The notes: generated by a model not told the origin, from the letters alone. DNA of 64,000 nucleotides from an uncultured Lachnospiraceae bacterium (GCA_910578475.1 CAJTRK010000017.1:3376-67375); one strand, 5' to 3'; positions 1-8,903 are shown, numbered from the stretch's first letter. Program-made: numbers and translations.

Positions 1-996
1 CATTCTTGTATCTTCAATAAACTTTTTGCGTGATGGGTTTCCCTCAACTCTGAAAATCTTTTTGTTTTTCACATCGTAAATGACTGACCACACCGTATCT
101 GCGCCTTTATTTCTTTCATATTGACACATAAAGCCGTATTTACCCGATAAAATATCCCTTGCTAATTCTAACGAAAAATGATTTTTATTTTCCCTTAGCG
201 CATGGCAGGCAACCGAATATCTTTCATCTGAACGCCAATCATCTATGGCATGGTTGTTGTAGCCTGTCATTTTTGGAGAAACAAAGCTGTTTGCAGCTGC
301 AACAAAACAGTCCTGTTCTGTTGGCTTTATTACTTCAACATGGCTGCAATTACATTCTATAACAGCATAATTCCCCCAATTATCCATAACCGTCAGCGTT
401 TGCTGTGAAGCAATGGGTATCTTATTCAGGCTTTCAATCACTTCATCAGTAGTTTTACACTTTTCTAATAAATAGCGTACCAGCATACCTGAATTAAGCC
501 CTGCTTTTATAATCTCAGGATAGATAAATGTAAGGCCAACCGCTAAACCATATTCATTTATTCCGTCCTCCATTTCTATAAATGCGGTAGTATTTCCATT
601 AAAGCCATATACCCCATTTAATTGATACAAGCAATTCATATATAATTTTTCCAGTGCAACGAGAAAATCACTGTTTCTGCCAAAAATAAGATTATCCTTA
701 TCTTTAAATGCAAAACAAGTACAATGATTACAAAACTCAAAGCAATACATACTCAACAGGAACGTATAAAAATTTTCATATCTGCTTTTTTGCCCGTCTG
801 CCAATCCTTTGATTTCCTCTAAAACTTCTGGATAGTATCTTTCGTAAACAGGCAGACAATCTCTTGCAAATGTTTTCCGTTCCTCTGTTATCCTGAAAGT
901 GGGAGTCTGGTCTATTTTTTTCCCATTTTTATACAACAGTTTTCCCCAATTATAGCCTGTTTCATAATGACTTTTGTTAAATCTTCCATGATACAT
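1..996 (-). CDS. C45/Ntn-hydrolase family acyltransferase-like protein (3' end outside window)
   Basis: Reading the minus strand from ATG at 996 gives 332 codons running off the window edge without a stop. The order and spacing resemble the acyl-CoA:6-aminopenicillanate acyltransferase/choloylglycine-hydrolase-like (Ntn) superfamily: a helical N-terminal part, then an internal HCTCFAFKDKDNLIFGRNSD segment near residue 95, where a Cys followed by a strand and GRNSD fits the Cys nucleophile exposed by self-cleavage. A later AAANSF block and DWRSDERY segment also fit that family. A strong ribosome-binding site (AGGAGGAAC) precedes the ATG. The gene is visibly more AT-rich than most of the window, which may mean transfer. 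Substrate unknown; it could be an amide hydrolase rather than an acyltransferase. Confidence 0.65.
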   Translation of the reverse strand, partial: MYHGRFNKSHYETGYNWGKLLYKNGKKIDQTPTFRITEERKTFARDCLPVYERYYPEVLEEIKGLADGQKSRYENFYTFLLSMYCFEFCNHCTCFAFKDKDNLIFGRNSDFLVALEKLYMNCLYQLNGVYGFNGNTTAFIEMEDGINEYGLAVGLTFIYPEIIKAGLNSGMLVRYLLEKCKTTDEVIESLNKIPIASQQTLTVMDNWGNYAVIECNCSHVEVIKPTEQDCFVAAANSFVSPKMTGYNNHAIDDWRSDERYSVACHALRENKNHFSLELARDILSGKYGFMCQYERNKGADTVWSVIYDVKNKKIFRVEGNPSRKKFIEDTRM

Positions 997-1043
997 TTCT
1001 GTTCCTCCTGCTATTTTTTTGAGTAGGCGCCCGCTCTGATAAA

Positions 1044-1072
1044 ATGTTAACAAAATAAAAAATTTAAGTCAA
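1044..1072 (-). promoter_or_regulatory. Sigma-A promoter for the C45 gene
   Basis: On the minus strand TTGACT (1067-1072) and TAACAT (1044-1049) are 17 bp apart, about 50 nt upstream of the ATG at 996. The -10 matches the consensus at 4 of 6 positions. The 429 bp between this gene and the divergent regulator (997-1425) hold no gene, only this promoter and the repeats described separately. Confidence 0.45.
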
Positions 1073-1295
1073 TGAAATAAAATTACATATATACTTTTTT
1101 CTGTGTTCTGCGCAATCAGCATTTGTCCTGCGCTTTTTCTCTGCTTTTCGCGGTTTGCCGCTGTTTGTTCCTGCTTTCTGTAACAGACATATGACTTTGG
1201 AAAGGAACAGGTCTCAGAAATCTCGTCCTGCCAGTGGCAGTCCTTTTTTATATCTTGAAATCATACAATTCATATCCTGGAAACTCCATGTTATT

Positions 1296-1337
1296 TCAAA
1301 ACAATATTCTCAAAACAATATTTTCAAAACAGTCATT
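1296..1337. repeat. Three tandem 14-bp repeats upstream of the LytTR regulator
   Basis: Units start at 1296, 1310 and 1324. The first two read TCAAAACAATATTC and TCAAAACAATATTT; the third keeps TCAAAACA and then diverges. They end 35 bp before the -35 box of the downstream promoter, a usual place for activator binding. LytTR regulators bind direct repeats, so this is a candidate autoregulatory site, but it does not match a consensus I can quote. Confidence 0.6.
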
Positions 1338-1350
1338 ACACCCCAATACC

Positions 1351-1367
1351 CGTTCATGTCATGAACG
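1351..1367. promoter_or_regulatory. Perfect 17-bp palindrome (operator candidate)
   Basis: CGTTCATG-T-CATGAACG: two perfect 8-bp arms around one base, directly upstream of the -35 box at 1373. Such a dyad fits a dimeric regulator better than a LytTR protein, so two different inputs may act on this promoter. Confidence 0.5.
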
Positions 1368-1372
1368 AAACT

Positions 1373-1401
1373 TTGTCCGGATTTATGTCGATATATATAA
1401 T
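1373..1401 (+). promoter_or_regulatory. Promoter of the LytTR/GHKL operon
   Basis: TTGTCC (1373-1378) and a perfect TATAAT (1396-1401) with a 17-bp spacer. The ribosome-binding site GAGGTG starts at 1414, so the leader would be very short. The weak -35 with repeats just upstream fits an activated promoter. Confidence 0.5.
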
Positions 1402-1425
1402 ATACCCAAAAAAGAGGTGATAAAG

Positions 1426-2142
1426 ATGCTGTCAATAGCAGTATGTGATGATGAAGTCGTAGAATGCTGCAACATGGCAAGAAAAATTAAAGATATTCTG
1501 GAAGAGATGAAAATACCATGTATTGTCCGCCAGTTCTGGAGCGGTGAAAAACTGCTGCAGGCGCTGGAGGGTTTTGACATTGTTTTCCTTGATATTATTA
1601 TGCGGGATTTGGATGGGATGAAAACGGCACAGATTTTCCGAAAGAAGGCATTTGATAAGATACTGATTTTTGTGTCTTCCAGCAGGGAGTATGTGTTTGA
1701 GGCATATGACGTGGAGGCTTTTCAATACCTGCTGAAGCCTGTGGATGAGGGGAAACTGAAGCGTGTACTGCAAAAAGCCGTTTTGAAAACAGAAAGCCGT
1801 TCGCAGGAGTTTATCATTTTAAGCAGAGACAGGCAGAAAAAGAAATTATTTCTTGATGATATATACTATTTCGAGATAAAAGGAAGAATGGTTGATGTTC
1901 ATGGGCCGGAAGGCATTTTTACATATTATGAGCAGATAGGGACATTGGAGAACAGATTACGGGAGAAAGGGTTTTTCAGGTGTCATAAAAGCTATCTGAT
2001 AAATCTGAAATACGTTGAGAGGTATAACAGGCAGGAAGTGATTCTGGAAAACGGGAAGAAAATCGTGATTGCGAAAAGAAGGTACGATAAGTTTGTGCAG
2101 GAGGCGCTTAAAGTTATGCGGGAAAATGGAGGGATACTGTGA
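1426..2142 (+). CDS. LytTR-family response regulator (AgrA-like)
   Basis: A 238-residue cytoplasmic transcription regulator. Residues 1-120 form a receiver domain: acidic pair in AVCDDE, phospho-acceptor Asp in VFLDIIMRDLDGM, conserved Lys in LLKPVD. Residues about 130-235 are a LytTR DNA-binding domain with the typical FRCHKSYLINLKYV segment. The start is set at ATG 1426 because GAGGTG lies 6 nt upstream and the receiver begins at once; the longer open frame from 1234 would need the promoter region to be coding. It overlaps the kinase gene by 4 bp (GTGA), so the two are translationally coupled. Family members usually answer to peptide signals; no precursor-peptide gene is evident here. Confidence 0.9.
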   Translation: MLSIAVCDDEVVECCNMARKIKDILEEMKIPCIVRQFWSGEKLLQALEGFDIVFLDIIMRDLDGMKTAQIFRKKAFDKILIFVSSSREYVFEAYDVEAFQYLLKPVDEGKLKRVLQKAVLKTESRSQEFIILSRDRQKKKLFLDDIYYFEIKGRMVDVHGPEGIFTYYEQIGTLENRLREKGFFRCHKSYLINLKYVERYNRQEVILENGKKIVIAKRRYDKFVQEALKVMRENGGIL

Positions 2143-3518
2143 AACAACTCTTAGACTTTGTGGATATTTTCATCATTGCGCCATTCTTCCTGGGGTATCT
2201 GTGGGCAGCAGATAAATTTTGTAAAAAATTTCTGGGGGCTTCAAAAAGAAGGGAAGGGCTGTTTTTGATTTTTGCTTTTTGTGGCTGGCTGCTTTGTATT
2301 ATTTTGGGTCAGATGTCTTTCGCTCTGTATACTTTTTTTGTGCTGACACGTCCTGTATTCTTTATGGGATTGGTGATGCTGCTATTCCGGTCAGACAGGG
2401 AAAAAAGGATTCTGGCTGCATCCGTGCTGATGGTGGCTGTAAGGCTGGTAACAAATTTCTGCGCTTCTTTTTTATCATGTCTGGAACTGTTTTTCCTGCA
2501 CATGGTAAAAAAGATTCCGGAACCATTTGGCAACGAATGGACAGGCGGATTGATTAGTGGTGTCAGCTGCTGTTTTGCCATATTGTCCGTATACTGGATG
2601 TCGAAGCATCTGGAGTCTGTTTTTTGTGACAAGCCGAAAAAATGGTATGTTATACTGGCAGTTCCTTTACTTGTGATTATTACTGTGTATGATGTGGCGA
2701 GCCTGGGTGCGAGTAATGGCATTATGGTCAGGAGCGGGGGCAATATGAGCCTGTATTATGACCAGATTTTCAGTCATGCGGAATTTATGGTTCTGGCGCT
2801 TCTGTCCATGTCTGCGGCAGGGTTTTATGTGTTTGGGATGAACCGCATTTATCTGGAGCAGGAAAAGAGCGGCCGGTATCATTCGCAGATTGCGGTTTAC
2901 AAAATGCTGGCAGAGCAGCACAGGCAGTCGGAGCGGCTGCGGCATGACATGAAAAACCACATTGTTGCCCTGTCGGCCCTGTCAAAGAATAAAGAATGGG
3001 AAAAGCTGGATGACTACCTGAAAAATATGGAGGGCATTGCCCTGGATGCGGCCGGGGATATAACAGGGAATAAGGCGGTGGATGCGCTCCTTTATCAGAA
3101 GCGGAAACAGGCGGAAGCGGAAAACATCATATGGGAATGTGACGTGCAGATGCCAAAAGAGAGATGTATCAATGAGTTTGACCTGTGCGTACTGTTTGGA
3201 AACATCCTGGACAATGCATTGGAAGCGTGTGGAAGGATGCAGAAAGATGAACGCCGTTTTATCAATATTCAGGCAAAAACGGTAAAGAAATGTTTTTTGC
3301 TCGAAGTAAAAAACAGTATGGACAGGACGGAAAAGTATATAGATGGATTTACGAATAAAAGGAATTCGCAGGAACATGGAATCGGCCTGCTGAATGTATT
3401 CGATGTGGTGAATAAGTATAACGGAGGAGTGAATACAGAAGCCGAAAACGGTATTTTCGTAATATCCGTTTTAATGCCGTTTCCGGATGCCGTATATGAC
3501 AGGAAAACGGCTGTTTAA
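2139..3518 (+). CDS. GHKL sensor histidine kinase (AgrC-like)
   Basis: A 459-residue membrane kinase with a GTG start inside the stop of the regulator gene. The first ~230 residues form about six membrane helices, as in AgrC-type peptide sensors. A linker leads to ERLRHDMKNHIVALSAL near residue 267, the H-box of the GHKL class, and then an ATPase domain with NILDNALEAC (N-box) and EHGIGLLNV (G-box). The expected role is to sense an extracellular signal and phosphorylate the LytTR partner. Candidate targets are the two unrecognised genes that follow, but nothing in the sequence proves the link. Confidence 0.9.
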   Translation: MKQLLDFVDIFIIAPFFLGYLWAADKFCKKFLGASKRREGLFLIFAFCGWLLCIILGQMSFALYTFFVLTRPVFFMGLVMLLFRSDREKRILAASVLMVAVRLVTNFCASFLSCLELFFLHMVKKIPEPFGNEWTGGLISGVSCCFAILSVYWMSKHLESVFCDKPKKWYVILAVPLLVIITVYDVASLGASNGIMVRSGGNMSLYYDQIFSHAEFMVLALLSMSAAGFYVFGMNRIYLEQEKSGRYHSQIAVYKMLAEQHRQSERLRHDMKNHIVALSALSKNKEWEKLDDYLKNMEGIALDAAGDITGNKAVDALLYQKRKQAEAENIIWECDVQMPKERCINEFDLCVLFGNILDNALEACGRMQKDERRFINIQAKTVKKCFLLEVKNSMDRTEKYIDGFTNKRNSQEHGIGLLNVFDVVNKYNGGVNTEAENGIFVISVLMPFPDAVYDRKTAV

Positions 3519-3615
3519 AGCATGAATCTAATATTGCGTATCCGCATTGCCGAATAAATAAACGAGAGGGCTTTGTGCTCTGAAAACGGCAATAGATAAG
3601 AAGGAGAAAGCGTAT

Positions 3616-4275
3616 ATGGAAATTGGTGCTTCAGAGTATGCCATGCACTTGCGGAATGGCATGAAAGCGGACAGCGTGTATCTGGAATCTCAACGATGCC
3701 AAAATACAAATCAGAAAGTGTTAAACAGAGATACTTTGGAAATTTCCCATTTGGCAAATAACAGAGAAAAGATAATGGAAAAGATAAAACATACTGCTAT
3801 GCAGTCGGCGACATCTTTTAGCGATATGAGGGCCGGAATCTTAAAGGAAGTCAGGGAAAAAAGGGGACAGTATGGGTATTCCGATGTTGTGAATGCCTGT
3901 GGACTGAGTTATGCGAAGCTGTATTCTGAAATCGAAGAGCGACATGAAAATGAACGATACTATCATGCGGATGGGACTTTGCTGACAAAAGAAGATGAAA
4001 TCGAATGGCTGGATATGCAATATGACCAGGAAGTGGCATGGCAGAAATCCTGCGCCAGAATAGCGGCACAAGGGCAGGCGTTTCAAGGGAATATTTCTGA
4101 AATCCCCACAAAAGAAATCGAAGAATTGGAAAACATTTTTTATCAGGCGAAAGATGCTTATAGGAAGATGTACCGGGAAAGCGGGCAGGTGGGAGGACAG
4201 CTTGTATTACAGAATTTTGTTTTTGGAAACAGTCGGATATATGAGGCGCTGGACAGCTTAGGAAGTATGGCATGA
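3616..4275 (+). CDS. Unrecognised cytoplasmic protein (219 aa)
   Basis: I do not recognise a family. The protein has no signal peptide or membrane segment. It is mostly charged helix with a conserved-looking centre rich in aromatic and acidic residues (SYAKLYSEIEERHENERYY, then EDEIEWLDMQYDQE) and a Gly-rich C-terminus. The start is well supported by AAGGAG about 10 nt upstream. It lies 97 bp after the kinase and 83 bp before another unknown gene with its own strong ribosome-binding site, so the pair may share a transcript. Position between a LytTR/GHKL system and a flagellin suggests control by that system, as inference only. Confidence 0.75.
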   Translation: MEIGASEYAMHLRNGMKADSVYLESQRCQNTNQKVLNRDTLEISHLANNREKIMEKIKHTAMQSATSFSDMRAGILKEVREKRGQYGYSDVVNACGLSYAKLYSEIEERHENERYYHADGTLLTKEDEIEWLDMQYDQEVAWQKSCARIAAQGQAFQGNISEIPTKEIEELENIFYQAKDAYRKMYRESGQVGGQLVLQNFVFGNSRIYEALDSLGSMA

Positions 4276-4358
4276 GAGAACCGTTCAGATATCCATTATC
4301 AAGAAAGCACAGAGAGGCTGCCATTTGAAGAAAGTTGTAATAAGGGAGGACTTCGGGA

Positions 4359-5903
4359 ATGGGAATCAATCACATAAATGAACAGAGTTCGGAGTGGGGA
4401 GCGGCATTCAGGAAAAAGCCGGTATACTTCATGTCCGTAAAGGAGACAGAAGCATTTTTTGATGGGAAGCTGCGCATGAACATGGAGCTGAGAGAGGATA
4501 CCTGCACACTCGGCAGCAATGACACTTACCGCAGACAGCATACCACTTATGAGGTTTATGATAAGGACAGAGGCAGCGCGTTTCTGGATATGGGATTTCT
4601 GATTAAGGATGAGACCAGCAGTCTGAAAGGAAGTCTCAGTGATGAAAAGGACGTGGATTTTTATCATTTTTCCATACCCTTTAACCGCACCGTCCAGAAT
4701 TACTTTGGTGTCGAAGTCTATATAGATATGCCGGAAGGCTGCGATTATAATCTTACCCTGTATGACGAATACGGCAACCAGGTGGGGAAAGCAGAGTGGG
4801 ACGGTACGGGACGGAAAACACTGGCAGTTCCTGATTGGGACACAAAGACCAGCCAATACTGCATCAAGGTAGAAAACGGAAATGGGGAGGAAGTTTCTCC
4901 GGACGATTATTATAAAATCAGTTTTCATGTTACCGAAAATAAGGAACATGAAAAAACAGATATTATTCGGGAAGCATTTGGGGAACTTCACAGCGCATAC
5001 AGCCGGAAGGACGAGAACTGGCGGGAGTATCTTGATAAATATAATGCAGTTTTGCGGGAGACAGAGCAGAATTACAGAAAAGAGATGGAACAGCTCCACC
5101 GGAAGCAGTTTGAGAGTCTGCCGGAAGAAAAGAAATATAAAGGTGAACGCACAGTGGACGAACTGTTGCAGGACATGGCGGAAGGAAAGGATTTAAGTGA
5201 TGCGGAGAGGGAATATGTGAAGATTTTTGCCAATCTGAAAGATATGGAAAAGGTACGGCAGAAAGCGGAGCTGAAAAACGGCTTTTCGGATGATTTTGCA
5301 AAGGAACTGGAAAGCATGGGAATTTCCCGTAATGACATCGAGGGGATGTGCGTAAAGATTGGGAGCAATGGAGATGTTACCGTGGATGGGATAGAGGATA
5401 GAGCTGTCCGGGAACAGGTGCGGAAACTGACAGAGGAAAAGTACAGTGACCGGATGTACCGGTATTACATAGGGATTGCGGACAGTGTGGGTAATCTGCC
5501 CGCGAATGTATACCAGTATGCTGCGGATGTGCAGGAAGTCCGGCGTTATCTGAAAGGAGTTACGGGGGAGGATATATCTTTGGAGAATCTTTATCTGACG
5601 CCTGACGGGAAAATTGGAGGATTGCCGGAGAAGGCTGCTAATCTGATTAACAGGACAAAGGACAATGCAAAGATAGAGCGGATGAAGGATGCGCTTTCAG
5701 ATATTATAGGGAATATCAGGATAAGCGGCGATTTGGGGATTCCTGATTTCACTTCGCAGTTCCGGTTTGGCAATGGGGAATTTGCAGTAGAGGACAGCGG
5801 TTTTGCCGCGGATATGGCTGCGCTGGACAGCCGGCTGACACCGCAGTCTTCCGACAATATGTATTCCGATATGTACAGATACCGGTTTAAAAAAGTTTTA
5901 TAG
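4359..5903 (+). CDS. Unrecognised protein with a PPC-like beta-sandwich segment
   Basis: 514 residues, no signal peptide, start at ATG 4359 behind GGGAGG. Residues about 70-195 resemble a bacterial pre-peptidase C-terminal (PPC-like) beta-sandwich: KDVDFYHFSI, then YNLTLYDEYGNQVG, then YCIKVENGNG. The rest is a long charged helical region (residues 200-330) and a mixed C-terminal part. PPC domains normally belong to secreted proteins, so one without an export signal is odd; it may leave by a non-Sec route or work inside the cell. It follows the other unrecognised gene and precedes the flagellin by 265 bp. Function unknown. Confidence 0.75.
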   Translation: MGINHINEQSSEWGAAFRKKPVYFMSVKETEAFFDGKLRMNMELREDTCTLGSNDTYRRQHTTYEVYDKDRGSAFLDMGFLIKDETSSLKGSLSDEKDVDFYHFSIPFNRTVQNYFGVEVYIDMPEGCDYNLTLYDEYGNQVGKAEWDGTGRKTLAVPDWDTKTSQYCIKVENGNGEEVSPDDYYKISFHVTENKEHEKTDIIREAFGELHSAYSRKDENWREYLDKYNAVLRETEQNYRKEMEQLHRKQFESLPEEKKYKGERTVDELLQDMAEGKDLSDAEREYVKIFANLKDMEKVRQKAELKNGFSDDFAKELESMGISRNDIEGMCVKIGSNGDVTVDGIEDRAVREQVRKLTEEKYSDRMYRYYIGIADSVGNLPANVYQYAADVQEVRRYLKGVTGEDISLENLYLTPDGKIGGLPEKAANLINRTKDNAKIERMKDALSDIIGNIRISGDLGIPDFTSQFRFGNGEFAVEDSGFAADMAALDSRLTPQSSDNMYSDMYRYRFKKVL

Positions 5904-6168
5904 GCAGCGATAATGGAGTAGAAAATATGTGATGCGATATATCTGTTTGCCAAGTTTATGCCTGCATTATGTTGAACTGAATAAAAGGTTAATTAGCAGG
6001 GGCTGTCCGAAAATTTGGAATATGGCTCCTGTCATGCGCTTTTGCGTTTGGTAAAATGTGTATAAAAGTCCTATCACTTTTTACCCTGTCTGTGATAAAA
6101 TAAAATACATATACAATTTAAACCGGCAAGAATGCAGGGGCATTATATTTCATCCAGGGAGGAAATTT

Positions 6169-7620
6169 ATGGTCATAAAACATAATTTGTCGGCGCAAAA
6201 TGCTAATAGAATGTTTGTTCAGACTTCGAAGGCACAGGCTAAAAACATGGAAAAACTTGCGTCAGGTTATAGAATCAATCGTGCTGCGGATGATGCGGCG
6301 GGATTGTATATATCCGAAAAAATGAGACGACAGATTAGAGGTCTGTCGCAGGCGTCTTCCAATTGTCAGGAAGGCATTTCTCTGGTGCAGATTGCGGATG
6401 GAGCGATGGAAGAAGTTCAGGATATGCTTCACCGGGGGAATGAATTATGTATTAAAGCCGCGAATGGAACATTAACGGTTGAAGACAGAAATTATATTCA
6501 TATGGAAATCAGGCAGTTGCTGCAGGAGATTAACAATATCGCGGACCGGACTACCTATAATGAGATTCATGTATTGCAGGGAACCGGCTTCCAGTTTGTA
6601 GAGGATGACCCATCCATTATTGCTGTCGGCGGGCTGCCCGACTGGGTTCCGGTAGGTTCAAAAAACAATCTGAATGAAACGTATACGACGCAGGAAACCT
6701 ATCAATATACGGACACGAATGGAAATCCGGCGACACAGGTATTTGATATTACACATGAGGCGGCGACGATAAATTTCAGGCAGTTTCATGGTTCGGACAG
6801 CCAGATTAGAGAACTGATTGGCAATGGGTTTTACAGCACATGCTGTACTTGTACCAATCATTACAGCATTAAATTTACGGGAGGAACTTCCAGCAGCTTA
6901 GAAGTCAGCGGCAGTCATTTCATATACAATATTGGTATTGAAGGCGCGAAGGACGCCTCTGAACTGATTCAGCGTATTATACAGGGAACGGATAACGGAA
7001 ATCCCCGCGGTCATTTCACGAAAATGGTAGAGGACAACGGTAAATTGATTGTTTATGATGACCGCTGTAATTCGCCGCGGCCGCCGCTGCCGGTTGGCAA
7101 CGGGACACCCGGAAGTTGGGATGGATGGCGGAATCATCAATTCTGGATTCAGGCGCATGATGCCTACGGCAGATTTGGACCGGGAGTCGCTTACTCGATA
7201 GATGATATACAGAAATTTGCCAGAAAGCAGGGTGTTCATATACAGGCAGGATGTGAGCCGGGAACGCATATCAGTATAGCGCTTCCTTTTATATCCACGC
7301 TCGTGATGGGAATCAGCCAGGTCGATGCGAGGACACAGGATGGCGCCAGCGCGGGAATCTCTGCTTTTAAAAAGGCGTTAGAATATGTAAGCGAGGAAAG
7401 AAGCCGAATGGGTGCATATCAGAATCGTCTGGAACATACCATTAACAATTTGGATAATGTAGTCGAGAATACACAGGCGGCCGAATCCAGAACCCGGGAT
7501 GCGGATATAGCGAAGCTGATGGTAGAACATGTAATCGGTCAGGTTTTGGCGCAGACAGGGCAGGCAATGATAGTGCAGAGCAATCAGAACAGAGATGGGA
7601 TATTGAGTCTGCTGCAATAA
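6169..7620 (+). CDS. Flagellin with large central insert
   Basis: Structural subunit of the flagellar filament, 483 residues. The N-terminal D0/D1 region has the usual pattern (MVIKHNLSAQNANRMF, then LASGYRINRAADDAAGL) and the C-terminal D1/D0 is equally clear (ENTQAAESRTRDADIAKLMV, ending in SLLQ). Between residues about 145 and 390 is a variable D2/D3-type insert with clustered Cys (STCCTCTN) and a Pro/Gly-rich stretch, so the surface of the filament would be unusual. Start ATG 6169 is 5 nt after GGGAGG; the longer frame from 6058 adds residues not seen in flagellins. No other flagellar gene is nearby, so it is an isolated flagellin locus. Confidence 0.92.
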   Translation: MVIKHNLSAQNANRMFVQTSKAQAKNMEKLASGYRINRAADDAAGLYISEKMRRQIRGLSQASSNCQEGISLVQIADGAMEEVQDMLHRGNELCIKAANGTLTVEDRNYIHMEIRQLLQEINNIADRTTYNEIHVLQGTGFQFVEDDPSIIAVGGLPDWVPVGSKNNLNETYTTQETYQYTDTNGNPATQVFDITHEAATINFRQFHGSDSQIRELIGNGFYSTCCTCTNHYSIKFTGGTSSSLEVSGSHFIYNIGIEGAKDASELIQRIIQGTDNGNPRGHFTKMVEDNGKLIVYDDRCNSPRPPLPVGNGTPGSWDGWRNHQFWIQAHDAYGRFGPGVAYSIDDIQKFARKQGVHIQAGCEPGTHISIALPFISTLVMGISQVDARTQDGASAGISAFKKALEYVSEERSRMGAYQNRLEHTINNLDNVVENTQAAESRTRDADIAKLMVEHVIGQVLAQTGQAMIVQSNQNRDGILSLLQ

Positions 7621-7639
7621 GATAAGAAAAAAAGAAGGC

Positions 7640-7672
7640 GTCTCTGGTTCAGAAGGAACCGGGGACGTTTTG
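7640..7672 (+). terminator. Terminator after flagellin
   Basis: GTCTCTGGTTC (7640-7650) pairs with GAACCGGGGAC (7656-7666) through 11 pairs, two of them G-U, with a 5-nt loop, followed by GTTTTG. The T-tract is short. Confidence 0.6.
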
Positions 7673-7680
7673 TGTTGTGA

Positions 7681-7710
7681 TTGGCATTTTCCAAAAGAAT
7701 ATGATAGAAT
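7681..7710 (+). promoter_or_regulatory. Promoter of the RelA/SpoT-domain gene
   Basis: TTGGCA (7681-7686), 18-bp spacer, TAGAAT (7705-7710) with an extended -10 TG at 7702-7703. It lies about 88 nt upstream of the start codon. Confidence 0.5.
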
Positions 7711-7797
7711 AATCCATAGGCATATCAGTGCGGAATACGGAAATCACAGGTCGGCAGACGGGTAAAAATCATAAAACCTGTAAGAATGGAGGACATT

Positions 7798-8898
7798 ATG
7801 AGTACATTTTCCACCAAAGATAACATCATGAACGAATATATGCAGAAAAAGGGATTGTATGAACATCTGAGCGTCTCTGTGCTTCAGATTACCGAAGGTT
7901 TAATGAGAAAGCATGGCATCAAATACGCAACCGCGGAATATCGAATCAAAGAAGAGAACAGTCTTTCCGAGAAAATCCGCAAAAAGGGAGACAAATATAA
8001 AGCGTTGTCCGATATTACCGACATTGGAGGCATCCGTATTATTACCTATTATGCAAATGATGTAGACCGGGTTGCGGAACTTATAGAGCGGGAATTTAAG
8101 GTGGACAAAGAAAACAGCATCGATAAGAGAAAGACGCTTGGCCCGAAGGTATTTGGCTATCTTTCCTTACACTATGTCATTTGCCTCGATGACAGGAGAG
8201 CGGCGCTGCCGGAATATGAAAACCTGGGAGAACTGAAAGTAGAAATACAGATTCGTTCCATTCTGCAGCATGCCTGGGCGGAGATGGAGCATGATATGGG
8301 ATATAAAAGCAATGTCGAAGTGCCGTCGGAAATTGTCCGTGATTTTTCCCGGCTGGCCGGATTGCTGGAAATTGCCGACAAAGAGTTTCAGGAGATTCGG
8401 CAGAAGATTTCGAAATATAAATCAGAGGTTTCCGCCAAAATGCAAAACGATATACGGGATGAAGACATTAAGCTGGATGCGGTATCTCTGCAGATTCTGC
8501 TCGATAAGGATAAGGACTTTTTTTCCTTAAATCAGGAAATCGCGGATGTTACAGGAATTGAAATGGATTATGAAAGAGGAGGCAGTCCTGGCATTCTGAA
8601 CTGTTGTCAATGGCTTGGAATTACGACTGTAAGAGAAGCAAAATCATTGTTGGCGCAAAAAAAAGATTTGGCTGTCGGTCTTGCGAAGGGAATTCTGAAC
8701 AGTGAGAACGTCGAAATTCTGTACAGTACGATAGGACTGTTTTATTTGTGTTATGCAAAGCTGGTGACAGAGTATCCCTTCTGTAAATGGATAGAGTATT
8801 TTGAGGATAACCATTTGGGATTCGGAGAGGAATCGGAAGAATTTATTGAAAAATTGTCTGCAATCTATCAGAAGATGCCTGAAGATAAGAGGGAGTAA
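7798..8898 (+). CDS. RelA/SpoT-domain GTP pyrophosphokinase-like protein with C-terminal extension
   Basis: 366 residues, cytoplasmic. Residues about 40-190 form a RelA/SpoT synthetase domain: the KGDKYKALSDITDIGGIRII core, the VFGYLSLHYV strand and the ELKVEIQIRSILQHAWAEMEHD signature. The domain makes (p)ppGpp-type alarmones from ATP and GTP/GDP, or in some relatives modifies other nucleotides or tRNA. No HD hydrolase domain is present, so it is a small alarmone synthetase rather than a full Rel. Residues about 225-366 are an extra helical domain I do not recognise. Start ATG 7798 has GGAGG at 7788-7792; the upstream in-frame ATG overlaps that site. It sits next to a decayed phosphatase gene. 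Confidence 0.85.
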   Translation: MSTFSTKDNIMNEYMQKKGLYEHLSVSVLQITEGLMRKHGIKYATAEYRIKEENSLSEKIRKKGDKYKALSDITDIGGIRIITYYANDVDRVAELIEREFKVDKENSIDKRKTLGPKVFGYLSLHYVICLDDRRAALPEYENLGELKVEIQIRSILQHAWAEMEHDMGYKSNVEVPSEIVRDFSRLAGLLEIADKEFQEIRQKISKYKSEVSAKMQNDIRDEDIKLDAVSLQILLDKDKDFFSLNQEIADVTGIEMDYERGGSPGILNCCQWLGITTVREAKSLLAQKKDLAVGLAKGILNSENVEILYSTIGLFYLCYAKLVTEYPFCKWIEYFEDNHLGFGEESEEFIEKLSAIYQKMPEDKRE

Positions 8899-8903
8899 GC
8901 GTT

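Noticed and set aside
4299..5099. 266-residue minus-strand frame with hydrophobic stretches
   Set aside because: Overlaps the unrecognised 4359 gene, which has a strong ribosome-binding site and natural composition; the antisense frame does not.
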